64,000 nt of DNA. Origin: Jiella marina (GTDB taxonomy: Bacteria; Pseudomonadota; Alphaproteobacteria; Rhizobiales; Rhizobiaceae). A model generated the notes under the pieces. That model ran no database searches. It worked only from the letters and a program-made list of their open reading frames with translations, and was not told the DNA's origin. This document shows positions 17,800 through 33,748 of this stretch, one piece after another. Where the stretch lies: assembly GCF_024359545.1 (NCBI RefSeq), contig NZ_JAKQZG010000001.1, positions 372,001-436,000 of the forward strand, given 5' to 3'. Position numbers and translations under genes: made by a program. The first letter of the stretch is position 1. Every line of letters starts with the position of its first letter.

Positions 17800-19680
17800 C
17801 TACTCGGCTGGCAGGATGTTCGCCGCCGGGGTGTCGAGGGAGATCGGCGAACCGGCCGCTTCGCCATGCTCGGGCATGACCGGCTGCCCGGACAGCTCTC
17901 CGAACGCCCGATCGAGCCAGGGCCTGTCGATATCTGCGCCGATCGCCAGCGCTCGCGGCGTTTCGGCAGGTTTGGGCACATGCGCGCTCAGCGAGGCTCG
18001 GCCACCGGCAATGTCGAAACGCAGCCAGCCATTTGGGGTCCGGACGATCCCCTTCATGCGATCGACTGTCCCGGCCTCGCCTGCCGTCACCCTTGCCAGG
18101 AGTTCTCGCAGGCGATCGGCATCGAGCGTACCGGAAATGCGGCGGCTCCAGGAAGACAGTCCGAGCCCGACCGCGCCATGATCGTGGGCATGCGCATGCC
18201 CGTGGTGATCGTCATTATGATGATGAGCGGTGTGGTCGGCATGCCCCCCGCCATGACCGTGCGTGGTGTGCGAGTGGCCGTGCTCGGCGTGGACGTGCGT
18301 TTCCTCGTCGTCGCGCCAGCGGGAGACGGCAAGCGCCGGATCCAGCGTACCCTCCATGATGCCATAGCGGGCGGTGAGGATGGTCGCCGCCGGATTGAGC
18401 CCGACCAGCGTCTCACGAATGGTCTCGATCTCCCCGGCCGAGACGAGGTCGGTCTTGTTGAGGATGAAGACCGGCGCGAGCTTGGCCTGGATGCGGAAAT
18501 AGTCCGGCATCCGCGCGAAATCTCTGAGGAATGCGCCTGAGTCGATAACCGTGTAGAGGCGGAGTGCCTTGGTGAGGTTCGCGATCTCCGGCTCGTGGAG
18601 AACCCGCAGCAGGGACGCGACATCCGCAACGCCCGACGGTTCGATCAGAACCCGTTCCGGCTTGATCTTCGCCACGACCTCGCGAAGCTGGGCCGAAAGG
18701 TCCTTGCGCAGCGAACAGCAGATGCAGCCATTCGACAGTTCGACGACGTCGGCTCCCTGCCCGTCCAGCAGCGAGCCGTCGATGCCGAGGTCGCCGAAAT
18801 CGTTGACGAGGACCACTGTCTTCACATTGGGATCGGCATTGGCCAGCATCTGCTTGAGCGTCGTCGTCTTGCCGGCGCCGAGGAAGCCGACGACGATCTC
18901 CGCCTCGAAGGGCTTGCGTTCGCCGCGCGACTTCAGGGCCGGCGACCAGATCGCGCCGGACGGCATCGGCAGGACGAGCATCCAGTGTTCGAGGATCGCA
19001 AGCGCCATCAAAACGGCAAGGAAGGTGTAGCCGGCCTGTTCGAACGCCGTAGCGCCCTCGGCCATGGCCGCGACGACGAGAAGAGCGGTGATGACCGTCG
19101 AAATCGTGACAGAGAAGGGAAACAGCAGGTTCATCGACCGCTTGTTGAGGAAGCCCTTCAGGAACTCCAGGTGCTCCGGCAGGAATTCCTCATTCAGGTT
19201 GCGCACGCCGAAGAAGACGTTGAGCTTGGCGCTCTGGTGCATCCACCACAGGACCATGAAGGTCCACATGCCGATCTGATTGACCGCGCCCCAGGTCAGC
19301 CAAACCACGGCGACCGCGGCGGCGATGATCGCCAGCTCATGATAGAGGCTGGTCTGGACCGCATGGACGAAGTGCTTGAAGCCGCGGCAATCTTCCGGGC
19401 ACGGCTGTTTTCGCGGGCCGGTGACGTAGCCCATGTAGAAGCTCATCTCCTGCCAGCCCCAGGCGAGCAAACCCCAGGTGAACGCCAGATAGGCGCCCGT
19501 GATCGTCGCGTCCTGCGCCGAATGGTAGAGGCCGATGAGCGAGATCGCGAAGATCACCGTCGCGCCGATCATCGAGTATTTGAACGTCCAGCGCGGCAGA
19601 CCGTCGAGATAGATGATGAGAACGGTCGACGCCCACCAGACGAAGAGCGCAAAGAGCGCGGGATAGAGATACTCGGTCAT
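17800..19680 (-). CDS. puhE: PuhE-CobW fusion: photosynthetic complex assembly protein joined to a COG0523 metallochaperone GTPase
   Basis: 626 residues in one frame. Residues 1 to about 240 are the multi-helix membrane protein PuhE (DUF3623), with several hydrophobic helices; PuhE is linked to reaction-centre assembly. Residues about 258-600 are a CobW/COG0523 GTPase: P-loop GFLGAGKTT (265-273), metal site GCICC (318-322), NKTD (408-411), a very His-rich loop (about 462-501) and the C-terminal CobW_C domain (WSRRISGTLDADRLRELL). The membrane end is thus tied to a metal-handling domain. PuhE is usually a free protein of about 270 residues. The gene is last in the superoperon, 207 bases after acsF. 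Confidence 0.88.
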   Translation of the reverse strand: MTEYLYPALFALFVWWASTVLIIYLDGLPRWTFKYSMIGATVIFAISLIGLYHSAQDATITGAYLAFTWGLLAWGWQEMSFYMGYVTGPRKQPCPEDCRGFKHFVHAVQTSLYHELAIIAAAVAVVWLTWGAVNQIGMWTFMVLWWMHQSAKLNVFFGVRNLNEEFLPEHLEFLKGFLNKRSMNLLFPFSVTISTVITALLVVAAMAEGATAFEQAGYTFLAVLMALAILEHWMLVLPMPSGAIWSPALKSRGERKPFEAEIVVGFLGAGKTTTLKQMLANADPNVKTVVLVNDFGDLGIDGSLLDGQGADVVELSNGCICCSLRKDLSAQLREVVAKIKPERVLIEPSGVADVASLLRVLHEPEIANLTKALRLYTVIDSGAFLRDFARMPDYFRIQAKLAPVFILNKTDLVSAGEIETIRETLVGLNPAATILTARYGIMEGTLDPALAVSRWRDDEETHVHAEHGHSHTTHGHGGGHADHTAHHHNDDHHGHAHAHDHGAVGLGLSSWSRRISGTLDADRLRELLARVTAGEAGTVDRMKGIVRTPNGWLRFDIAGGRASLSAHVPKPAETPRALAIGADIDRPWLDRAFGELSGQPVMPEHGEAAGSPISLDTPAANILPAE

Positions 19681-19830
19681 GGCCGTTCTCCTTGATGGGC
19701 ATCATGCAGGTGGTCGATGGGAGCGGAGGCTTGCTGCCCCGACACGACGCCGAGACGATCACGAATTGCTGCCACCGCGCCGAAGGTCCGGCAGTCGCTT
19801 CCAGTTAGCCGAAGCCCGATGACAACTGGA

Positions 19831-19874
19831 TTCCCGGACCAAAGCCCGGGAAGGAGCAAGGCTCTCAAGCCTTG
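19831..19874 (-). other. Two hairpins in the acsF-puhE gap
   Basis: TTCCCGG/CCGGGAA (19831-19852) and a perfect CAAGGCT-CTCA-AGCCTTG (19857-19874) lie 14-57 bases beyond the acsF stop. Neither is followed by a T-run on the minus strand. They may be RNA-stability elements that lower puhE expression relative to acsF. Confidence 0.45.
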
Positions 19875-19887
19875 CGCGATCAGGCGC

Positions 19888-20979
19888 CTACCAGGCGGGA
19901 ACGAGCCGGCTTTCTTCGGGGATCTCGTTGCGGATCACCGGAAGGGTGTAGAGGCGCGAGAAAGCCAGCGCTGCCGCTGCCTTGCCCCGCCAGACCTTCA
20001 GCTTGCCGACGACGCCGCCCTGCTGCGAAGCTGCGTCGATATCGCGGCTGATCTTCAGCAGCCGGTCGAGGCCCGCCTTGAAGCGCGGATTGTCGATGTC
20101 GAGCATGACCGGGAAGACCTGCTTCGAGATCTCGTTGGTGATCCGGTAGACCTTGAAACCGTAGTCCGTCGGGTCGATGCCGAGCGCCTTGTGAAATTCC
20201 GGCCGGGCGTGATCGCGGACATACATCGTCGCGTAGACCGCAAGCAGGAAGAACCGGATCCAGAGCTTGTTGCGACCCTCCAGCGTGTGCCGCTCGGCGC
20301 GCATCAGCAGGGAAAACGCTTCGCCGTGGCGGAACTCGTCGTTGCACCACTTCTCGAACCATTTGAAGATCGGGTGGAAGCGCCGCTCGGGATGCTGTTC
20401 CAGATGGCGGAAGATGGTGATGTAGCGGGCGTAGCCGATCTTCTCGGAGAGATAGGTGGCGTAGTAGATGAATTTCGGCTGGAAGAAGGTGTACTTCTTC
20501 TCCTTGGTCAGGAAGCCGAGATTGACGCCGATGCCGAACTCCTTCAGCGCGTCGTTGATGAAGCCGGCATGGCGGGCCTCGTCGCGGCTCATATAGGAGA
20601 AGAGCTCGCAGATATCCGGGTTCGAGCCGCGCCGCTTCATCTCCTTGTAGAGAACGCAGCCGGAGAACTCGGCCGTCAGCGAGGAAACCAGAAAGTCGAC
20701 GAGTTCCTTGCGAAGCCCTTCCGGCAAATCGTCGAGGTCGATCTTGTCCCAGTTCTCATCACGCTTGAAGTGTCCTCGATTGGGATCTGATTTCATTTCG
20801 GAAATCAGCGCATCCCACTCGCGGCGAACGCCGGACACGTCGACCTTGTCGAGCTTGTCGAAATCGGTGGTGTAGAAGCGCGGCGTCAGGAGCGTATCCT
20901 GCTGGGCGGTCCGGGTGGTCTCGTTCGGCGCTTCGGCATGGATCGGCGCGGCGGTGGAGATCTTGGCGTGCGCGTTCAT
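19888..20979 (-). CDS. acsF: Mg-protoporphyrin IX monomethyl ester (oxidative) cyclase
   Basis: 363 residues. Di-iron oxygenase that closes the fifth (E) ring of chlorophylls using O2. Ferritin-like iron ligands appear in [24 protein letters not shown] and [11 protein letters not shown]. Full length, with all conserved segments through [23 protein letters not shown]. Its start overlaps the preceding small gene by four bases. Being O2-dependent, it points to pigment synthesis under oxic or micro-oxic conditions; no oxygen-independent bchE is in the window. Confidence 0.95.
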   Translation of the reverse strand: MNAHAKISTAAPIHAEAPNETTRTAQQDTLLTPRFYTTDFDKLDKVDVSGVRREWDALISEMKSDPNRGHFKRDENWDKIDLDDLPEGLRKELVDFLVSSLTAEFSGCVLYKEMKRRGSNPDICELFSYMSRDEARHAGFINDALKEFGIGVNLGFLTKEKKYTFFQPKFIYYATYLSEKIGYARYITIFRHLEQHPERRFHPIFKWFEKWCNDEFRHGEAFSLLMRAERHTLEGRNKLWIRFFLLAVYATMYVRDHARPEFHKALGIDPTDYGFKVYRITNEISKQVFPVMLDIDNPRFKAGLDRLLKISRDIDAASQQGGVVGKLKVWRGKAAAALAFSRLYTLPVIRNEIPEESRLVPAW

Positions 20980-21278
20980 AGCGTTGCCCTTTCAGAAAAC
21001 GAGAATTCACACAGTTCCATGAATTCGAAATCGCCAGTCGCGCGTGTCCAGGTGCGCTCGAACCAACCGGCCCTGACGATGGTTGCGTGACGCCGGAGGT
21101 AAGCAGTCTCGCCATAGGGTACCTTGACCGGCTCCCCGTGAACGAGCACCTCGTCACCCGGCTCGACGGTTACACCCCCGTCGAAGCGGAGGTGCGCGTG
21201 CAGACTCTCGAAGGTGTTCGAGACCTCGACGGTGCAGCAGACGTCTTCCTCTCGCTTGGCCAACAATCGCTTGATCAT
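20976..21278 (-). CDS. Small conserved protein of the photosynthesis cluster, function unknown
   Basis: 100 residues, soluble, no signal peptide. It overlaps both neighbours by four bases (puhC upstream, acsF downstream), so it is translated with them. The middle is beta-rich ([44 protein letters not shown]). A small unnamed gene commonly sits between puhC and acsF in alphaproteobacterial clusters, and this appears to be that protein. A role in cyclase or assembly function is only inference from position. Confidence 0.75.
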   Translation of the reverse strand: MIKRLLAKREEDVCCTVEVSNTFESLHAHLRFDGGVTVEPGDEVLVHGEPVKVPYGETAYLRRHATIVRAGWFERTWTRATGDFEFMELCEFSFSERATL

Positions 21279-21790
21279 TTCGCGTTTCCTCCCACTTCCA
21301 AGACCGGCTTCGGCATAAGTGCGGCGAAGGCCCTCGCCTGCTTCTCGCCGAATGCCCGAAGCTCGACCTGTTGCGATGTCTCGGGATCTTCGACCACGAG
21401 GCGACCATCGGCCTTGAGGGCAAGGACGAAGGGGGCTTCGCCCGACGTGCCCTTGCGAATGCGGTCCCGTTCCAGGTTTCGCAGCGCCTCCACCGCGAAG
21501 CCGCCCTCGCCCGGCGCCAGGCTCAACAGTTCCTGCTTGCTCTGGGCATCGATCACGGCGACGACCCCGCCCGGCATCCCTTCGGCGAGCCGTAGATCGC
21601 GATGCGCCACCGTCGCGACGACCGGCGTGTCGGCAAGGCCGACACCCGTCGCCCGACCGCCAGCGATCATCAGCACCGCGGCGGCGGCCAGGGTGCCGGC
21701 CGCGGCCAGAATGGGCCAGGGAATCGGCTGTTCCGGCGTCGGATAGACCTTGAAGGATCCGTTGCGAATGGCGGCTGCGAGCGATTTCAT
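21275..21790 (-). CDS. puhC: Photosynthetic complex assembly protein PuhC
   Basis: 171 residues: short cytoplasmic N-terminus, one membrane anchor (IPWPILAAAGTLAAAAVLMIAGG), then a periplasmic domain with the family motif RDLRLAEGMPGGVVAVIDAQSKQELL. PuhC is needed for efficient reaction-centre/LH1 assembly in Rhodobacter. Stop overlaps the next gene by four bases. Confidence 0.9.
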   Translation of the reverse strand: MKSLAAAIRNGSFKVYPTPEQPIPWPILAAAGTLAAAAVLMIAGGRATGVGLADTPVVATVAHRDLRLAEGMPGGVVAVIDAQSKQELLSLAPGEGGFAVEALRNLERDRIRKGTSGEAPFVLALKADGRLVVEDPETSQQVELRAFGEKQARAFAALMPKPVLEVGGNAK

Positions 21791-21808
21791 GACCTGACCT
21801 TTCGTCCC

Positions 21809-22486
21809 TCAGACGGCTGCCGGATGGCCGGCGCCGAGGCTCGAATGGCGTTCGCTATGATCCGGCACCGCCATCCGGCGGCCGCCCTGGGAGGCGACGA
21901 GAGCCTTGGCGATCATATCCGCCGCCTTGGCCGCATCGGGCACCGCCCGCAGCATCGGCTCGGCCTCGAAAATCTTCAAAGGCTTGGCATAGGGCCAAAG
22001 CTGGAAGTAGGAGGGCCGCCCCCTCCGCGGCAGAGTTAGGGGGATGTCACCCGAGCCATCGGCATGCAGCTTGAGCGCGGCATGATCCACATCCTTGAGC
22101 GGCACGTTGAGTTGCGCCGGCAGGGCGACGCCATAGCGCATGACGAGCCGCCGGTTGGTCAAGGTAAAGGTCGTGGCCCGGGCCGTCAGGAAGGCCAGCA
22201 GCATGATCATGACCACGCCGAAGCCGAAGGCCGGAAGCAGCGAGGTCGCATGGGCGATGCCTTCGGCCCAGGAGCCGGTCTCGTGCTGGGTGACACCGAT
22301 CCGCCAGAGCGCGAAGATCAGAAAGTAGATGCCGACCAGACGCAGCCGGAACGCCCCGAGCGCCAACCGCCACCAGTCGGGGCGGGCCTGCCAGAGGATG
22401 GTCTCGCCCAGCGGGAGTTCGTCGGCCGTGAGGACGGGTTTGATATCGTCGAACTCGTCGAGTTCTTCCTTGATGAGTTCACTCAT
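21809..22486 (-). CDS. puhB: Reaction-centre assembly protein PuhB
   Basis: 225 residues. An acidic N-terminus and the motif LPLGETILWQARPDWWRLA precede two or three membrane helices and a PH-like domain (TTFTLTNRRLVMRYGVALPAQLNVPLKDVD). PuhB helps form the reaction-centre core in Rhodobacter capsulatus. The start overlaps the puhA stop (ATGA). Confidence 0.92.
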   Translation of the reverse strand: MSELIKEELDEFDDIKPVLTADELPLGETILWQARPDWWRLALGAFRLRLVGIYFLIFALWRIGVTQHETGSWAEGIAHATSLLPAFGFGVVMIMLLAFLTARATTFTLTNRRLVMRYGVALPAQLNVPLKDVDHAALKLHADGSGDIPLTLPRRGRPSYFQLWPYAKPLKIFEAEPMLRAVPDAAKAADMIAKALVASQGGRRMAVPDHSERHSSLGAGHPAAV

Positions 22487-23277
22487 GACAGGGCGTCCTC
22501 GGTCGGTGATCCGTCATAAAAGGCGCCGCCGGCGAAATAGCCGTTGATGCGGTCCTCTTCGCGCATGGTGATCTGCGCCGGGTTCGCCAGCGACGGGATG
22601 CGCGAGAATTGCGGGCGGGTGAGCGCGGAAAAGCGTATTTCGCCAAGGCCACGCTTGATGTTGGCAAAGGCGATCGGCGCCAACACGCGGCGGCCCCCGG
22701 CCTCCACATTCGCCTCGATTTCGAGATAGCGCGGGAAATATTCGTGCGCGTTGATCCAAACGTCGACGACCTTGCCGACCGGTAGTCCGTCTCTCGCAAT
22801 CACCGTCATGCCGACGGGATGCGGATCGGTTTCCTCAAGACGATATTGATTGTCGTTGCGCATCGGCACGAGCTTCAGCGACCCGTCGACCGTTAGATCG
22901 GGCGTGTCCCGACGAAGCGCATAGGAGGCCGGGCCGATGCCGTCCACCAGCGGATCACCCGAGGGCATGATCGGTGCACCGGGGAATTCGTAGGCCGGAA
23001 ACGCATTGAGATCGCGCGGGCGCTCGGCCCGTGGGGCCGTCGTTTCGCCGCCATGCATCAGCTTGAACAGCTTCGGCTTGGGAATGGGCGGAAAACCGAC
23101 CACATCCATCCGTCCACCGGTGCCGACGGTGCGGTCGCTCTGAAGCGGGTAGCCTTCCCGCTTGTCCTCGCCGCGCAGGTAGTAGACGAGGCCGAGGAAG
23201 AACAGGAAGAAGAGGATGACGAGCAGCAACGGGATATCGAGCTGCTCGGTGAAGGAATATCCAGGCATGGCACTCAT
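22483..23277 (-). CDS. puhA: Photosynthetic reaction centre subunit H
   Basis: 264 residues. One N-terminal membrane helix (IPLLLVILFFLFFLGLVYYL) followed by the cytoplasmic PRC-barrel-containing domain: REGYPLQSDR, GFPPIPKPKLF, PVGMTVIARDGLPVGKVVDVWIN. Subunit H caps the L/M core and guides protons to QB. pufL and pufM are not in the window. The gene starts 23 bases after lhaA. Confidence 0.95.
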   Translation of the reverse strand: MSAMPGYSFTEQLDIPLLLVILFFLFFLGLVYYLRGEDKREGYPLQSDRTVGTGGRMDVVGFPPIPKPKLFKLMHGGETTAPRAERPRDLNAFPAYEFPGAPIMPSGDPLVDGIGPASYALRRDTPDLTVDGSLKLVPMRNDNQYRLEETDPHPVGMTVIARDGLPVGKVVDVWINAHEYFPRYLEIEANVEAGGRRVLAPIAFANIKRGLGEIRFSALTRPQFSRIPSLANPAQITMREEDRINGYFAGGAFYDGSPTEDALS

Positions 23278-23300
23278 TCCCTTTGCTGGTTGGCCCTTTG

Positions 23301-24788
23301 TCAGTTGGGCAGATCCGCGAGCCCAAACCGCGCCGGGGGCGCGGCCCGCGGCTCGATACGCTGCGGCTTAACGAGTGGTCCGACCGCGACCAGCGCGGCA
23401 AAGACCAGGAGCATTTCCACGAGATAGACAATCGAATAGCCGGCGGCGGGGCTGGCAAAGGCCGGGCCGAGCCAGCCGATTTCGGCGAGGGTCGCCACGC
23501 CGTCGCGCACGAAACCGCCGAACGCGACCGCGAGACCCAGCGCGATGGCCTGGACGGCGCTCCAGGCGCCCAGTGCCAGACCGCCACGCCCGGACTGAAC
23601 CATGCCCATGGCGGCGATCAGCATCGAGACGGCGAAGAGCCCGCTGCCGAGGCCGAGAAGACCCGTCCCGAAGCAGAAGATGGTCACCGACCCGAAGGGT
23701 GCCGCCATGATCAGCGCGGCGAGCCCCGGCAGACCGATGAGCAGCCCGACTGCTGCAACCACGTAAGGATTGCCACCGCGCCCCATCAGCCGGGCCGAAT
23801 AAACGTAGCCAAGCAGGCTGCCGCCGGCGAAGAGCGCAGTCAGCAATGTCGTGGCGCCGACGCTCATGCCGAGAACGGCGCCGCCATAGGGCTCGAGCAG
23901 CACGTCCTGCATGCCAAACGCGGCCGTGCCGATGGCCAGGGCTACGAGCAGGCGGTCGAGGCCGCGCTGACGGCGCATTTCCCGCAAAGCCGATAGGAAA
24001 GGCTCGCGCGGCTCCGAGGACGGCGCGATATCGCGGCGCCGAGCCTCCTGCTTCCACATGGAAATGCAGGTGAGAGCGATGGTGAGCAACGCCGAGCCCT
24101 GGAGGACCTGGATCAGGCGCAGCGTCGAGAAGTTGGAAAGGAGCTGACCGATGGTGATCGCACCCGCGACCATGCCGACGAGCAGCATGGTGTAGAGCAT
24201 GGCGACCACGCGGGGGCGCTTTTCCTCCGGCGCAATATCGGTCGCGAGCGCCAGCCCGGCCGTTTGCACCGTGTGTAGCCCGAAGCCGGTCATCAGAAAG
24301 GCCAGAGTCATGCCCGCCTGGCCCTGCCACATGGTCCCGGCCTTCGCTTCCGAGATCAGGAGAAGCGAGAATGGCATGATGGCCAGGCCGCCGAACTGAA
24401 TCAGCGCGCCGAACCAGATATAGGGCACCCTGCGCCAGCCGAGATAGGAACGATGGGTGTCCGATTGATGCCCGATCAAGGCCCGAGCGGGCGCAGCCAC
24501 CAGCGGCAGGGCCATCGCGACGGCGATGATCGAAACCGGAATTCCGAGTTCCACCGCCATAACGCGGTTGAGCGTGCCGCCGAGGAGAACCAGCGTGATA
24601 CCGACCGAGACCTGAAACAGGGAGAGCCGCAGGAGACGGCCGAGCGGCAGTTCCTTCGTCGCAGCGTCGGCAAAGGGCATGATCGCGCGCATGAAGCGGC
24701 CGAGCGGGAAGCGCACGGTCGATGCCGCGCTCTCTGGCCCGTTCGAAATCCTGGCGGTCTTCGCCGCTACCCTTCGCCCGACGATCAT
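23301..24788 (-). CDS. lhaA: LH1 assembly protein LhaA (PucC/BCH2-type MFS)
   Basis: 495 residues with twelve predicted helices, of the PucC/LhaA branch of the major facilitator superfamily. Marks include LGGTLNRVMAVELGIPVSI, PARALIGHQSDTHRSYLGWRRVPYIW and QDVLLEPYGGAVLGMSVG. It probably channels bacteriochlorophyll or assists LH1 insertion. The frame is open far upstream, but ATG 24788 overlapping the bchM stop (ATGA) is the natural start. Confidence 0.92.
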   Translation of the reverse strand: MIVGRRVAAKTARISNGPESAASTVRFPLGRFMRAIMPFADAATKELPLGRLLRLSLFQVSVGITLVLLGGTLNRVMAVELGIPVSIIAVAMALPLVAAPARALIGHQSDTHRSYLGWRRVPYIWFGALIQFGGLAIMPFSLLLISEAKAGTMWQGQAGMTLAFLMTGFGLHTVQTAGLALATDIAPEEKRPRVVAMLYTMLLVGMVAGAITIGQLLSNFSTLRLIQVLQGSALLTIALTCISMWKQEARRRDIAPSSEPREPFLSALREMRRQRGLDRLLVALAIGTAAFGMQDVLLEPYGGAVLGMSVGATTLLTALFAGGSLLGYVYSARLMGRGGNPYVVAAVGLLIGLPGLAALIMAAPFGSVTIFCFGTGLLGLGSGLFAVSMLIAAMGMVQSGRGGLALGAWSAVQAIALGLAVAFGGFVRDGVATLAEIGWLGPAFASPAAGYSIVYLVEMLLVFAALVAVGPLVKPQRIEPRAAPPARFGLADLPN

Positions 24789-25489
24789 GCGCGTACGAGC
24801 TCCATGCCATGGCTCTTGTAGAAGCCGCTCATCACCCGCTTCTGCCGTTCGACCCGCCACCCGGTGAGGCCTTGCGAGGTCGTCAACGTGCGGGAAAACC
24901 GGTCGATCGCGACCGGCACGATGGACGGCGCGCGATCCGAGCGCGGGAAGAGCCGCCCGACCCTGTGCATGGCCGCCAGCATCGGCGTCTTCGGCGCCAG
25001 CGTGAAGACGATCGAGCGCCCGGTGCGCTCGGCCAGTCCGGCCAGGGTCGCGGCCGCATCGCCCGGCTCGTAATGGATCAGCGAGTCCATCAGGACGACA
25101 TGATCGAAACGTCCGAGCGCGGGGGACAACATGTCGCCGCTCTCGAAGCGGATCGCAGCGCCCTGCCCGGCCACGACAGCGAGTTCCCGCGCATGGCTGA
25201 CGAGCGTCGGCGACAGGTCGATCGCGACGACTTCCGCGCCCCGTTCGGCAAGCGCAATGGCCATCGCGCCCGTTCCACATCCAGCGTCGAGGATGCGACG
25301 GCCGGCGAGGTCATCCGGCAGCATGGCGAGAAGGCTCGCCCGCATGGCATCGCGCCCGGCCCGGACGCTCGCCCGGATGCGGCCCAAAGGTGCGTCCGAA
25401 GTGAGCTTCTTCCAGGTATCAGCGGCCGTGCGATCGAAATAGGTTTCGATCTCACCGCGCCTGACCTCATATGTTCCGATCGCGCTCAT
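24785..25489 (-). CDS. bchM: Mg-protoporphyrin IX methyltransferase
   Basis: 234 residues. SAM-dependent O-methylation of the C13 propionate, the step before AcsF. SAM motif I is ILDAGCGTGAMAIALAERGAEVVAIDLS; the family features EIETYFDRTAADTWKKLTSDAPLGRIRASVRAGR and the C-terminal MSGFYKSHGMELVRA are complete. Starts ten bases after bchL and overlaps lhaA. Confidence 0.95.
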   Translation of the reverse strand: MSAIGTYEVRRGEIETYFDRTAADTWKKLTSDAPLGRIRASVRAGRDAMRASLLAMLPDDLAGRRILDAGCGTGAMAIALAERGAEVVAIDLSPTLVSHARELAVVAGQGAAIRFESGDMLSPALGRFDHVVLMDSLIHYEPGDAAATLAGLAERTGRSIVFTLAPKTPMLAAMHRVGRLFPRSDRAPSIVPVAIDRFSRTLTTSQGLTGWRVERQKRVMSGFYKSHGMELVRA

Positions 25490-25499
25490 CCTTCGTCGC

Positions 25500-30125
<4,626 letters not shown>

Positions 30126-30154
<29 letters not shown>

Positions 30155-31838
30155 AGAGCGTCTCCACGGTGATCTCGGCAAGACCCCGTTCGGCGGCGTA
30201 TTTCTCGGTGTTTCGGCGCGCCTTGCCGCGGACGAAGAAGGGGATCTTCCTCAACTCCGCCTCGGCATCGACGCCCCAGCCGACTCCGGCCGGAGCTTCG
30301 CAATCCGCAACCTGGATCCCCTCCGCCGGTTCGGGCGCGGTGCGGGCGCCGGAGCCCAGATGGGAGGGTACGGCCTCGTCGTTGAACTCGAAATCCTCGC
30401 GGAACATGCCGAGAAGGTGTTCCTCGAGCCCCATCACCAGAGGGTGGACCCAGCTGTCCCAGAGGACATTGGCGCCCTCGAAGCCCATTTGCGGCGAATA
30501 GCGGGCAGGATAGTCCTGGACATGCACTGGAGCGGAGATGACGGCGCAACCGATGCCCAGCCGCTTGGCGATGTGCCGCTCCATTTGCGTACCAAGCACG
30601 AGTTCCGGCTGGGCCTCCGCGATCGCCGCCTCGACCTCCAGATAGTCGTCGGAAATCAGCGGCTCGACGCCGTATTCCTTCGCTGCGGTCCGGACATCAC
30701 GCGCGAGCTCGCGGGTGTAGGTGCCGAGGCCGCAGAGCGTGAAGCCGAACTCCTCGGTCGCGACGCGTGCGGCGGCGAGCGCATGGGTAGCGTCACCGAA
30801 GACGAAGACGCGCTTGCCGGTCAGATAGTTGGAATCGACCGAGCGGGAGAACCAGGGCAGGTTCGACTGGGGCTTTTCCGGTGCGAACTCCGGCGCCGCG
30901 ATCCCGGCCAGCCGGCAGACTTCGGCAACAAACTCCCGCGTCGCGCCCACTCCGATCGGAACGACCGTCGTGAACTCCTGGCCGAATTGGCGCTTCAGCC
31001 ATTTGGCGGCGACGCCGGCGATCTCGGGATAGAGCACGACGTTGAAATCGGCCTCGCCGAGCCGTGCCAGATCGCCCGGCGTCGCGCCCAGCGGCGCAAC
31101 CACCGCCACGTCGACCCCGATCTCGCCCAGAAGCTTGCGGATCTCGGCGACGTCGTCGCGATGGCGGAAGCCCAGTGCCGTCGGCCCGAGGATGTTGCAG
31201 CGGGGCCGCCTACGCGTCTGAGACTGAGAGGCTTGCGCCAAGGCACCCCCCTCTGTCGCCTCCGGCGACATCTCCCCCGCAAGGGGGGAGAATGGAGTGC
31301 CCGGCGTTTCAAAGAGGCCATTCTCCCCCCTTGTGGGGGAGATGCCGGCAGGCAGAGGGGAGTGCGCAGCGTCAGAGTTCTGCGATTGGCTAACCTGCCC
31401 ACCCGCCATCGCCCGCACGAGCTGATAGAAGGTCTCGGCCGCGCCCCAGTTCTCCTTGCGCTGATAGGAAGGAAGCTCCAGCGGCACGACGGGCACCGGC
31501 AGATTGGCGGCCTGGGCGAGCCCGCCCGGATCGTCCTGAATCAGCTCCGCCGTGCACGACGAACCCACCAGCACCGCCTGCGGTAGGAAGCGCTCATAGG
31601 CCGCGATCAGCGTGCTCTGAAACAGCTCGGCCGTGTCTTTGCCGAGGTCGCGGGCCTCGAAGGTCGTGTAGGTCACCGGCGGGCGCTTGTCGCGCCGCTC
31701 GATCATGGTGAAAAGCAGATCCGCATAGGTGTCGCCCTGGGGCGCATGCAGAACGTAGTGCACGCCCTCCATCGCGGTGGCGATCCGCATGGCGCCGACA
31801 TGAGGCGGCCCTTCATAGGTCCAGACGGTCAGTTGCAT
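30126..31838 (-). CDS. bchB: Dark-operative protochlorophyllide reductase subunit B, with an in-frame repeat-derived insertion
   Basis: 570 residues, against about 525 in Rhodobacter. With BchN it forms the catalytic heterotetramer. The [4Fe-4S] ligand Asp36 is present ([10 protein letters not shown]), as are the SSCTAEL loop, [20 protein letters not shown], and the C-terminal PCP-reductase domain ([17 protein letters not shown]). Between VRAMAGG and RRPRCNIL lie about 60 extra residues (149-208) such as [13 protein letters not shown] and [16 protein letters not shown], encoded by two inverted palindromic repeats. The frame is kept, so the enzyme is probably functional with a long surface loop. 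ATG 31838 lies 14 bases after the bchN stop. Confidence 0.94.
31242..31365. repeat. Inverted pair of GC-rich palindromic repeats inside bchB
   Basis: Two copies of one element face each other: 31242-31295 and 31319-31365. Each has CATTCTCCCCCCTTG(T/C)GGGGGAGATG, a variable centre and CAGAGGGG(G)GTGC. Together they can fold into one very large hairpin. A 40-base core of the second copy (31321-31360) is identical to a copy in the prophage near 59995. Confidence 0.85.
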
Positions 31839-31852
31839 GGCGCGCCCTCCCC

Positions 31853-33699
<1,847 letters not shown>

Positions 33700-33707
33700 G
33701 TGCCGGA

Positions 33708-33736
33708 GTCTGCGGCGACGATGCGACCAGTGTCAA
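33708..33736 (-). promoter_or_regulatory. Putative bchF superoperon promoter
   Basis: TTGACA (33736-33731), 17 bases, then a poor -10 (GCAGAC). The -35 box is one half of the PpsR-type palindrome, so PpsR binding would block polymerase. Confidence 0.45.
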
Positions 33737-33748
33737 GTGAAATTGACG
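33731..33748. promoter_or_regulatory. PpsR/CrtJ-type operator between bchF and ppaA
   Basis: TGTCAAGTGAAATTGACG fits TGT-N12-ACA with one mismatch in the last base. It covers the -35 boxes of both divergent promoters. Confidence 0.7.

Noticed and set aside
31215-31394. Insertion sequence or intein in bchB
   Set aside because: Too short for either, with no transposase, no clear target duplication and no intein motifs. The palindromic repeat explanation fits directly.
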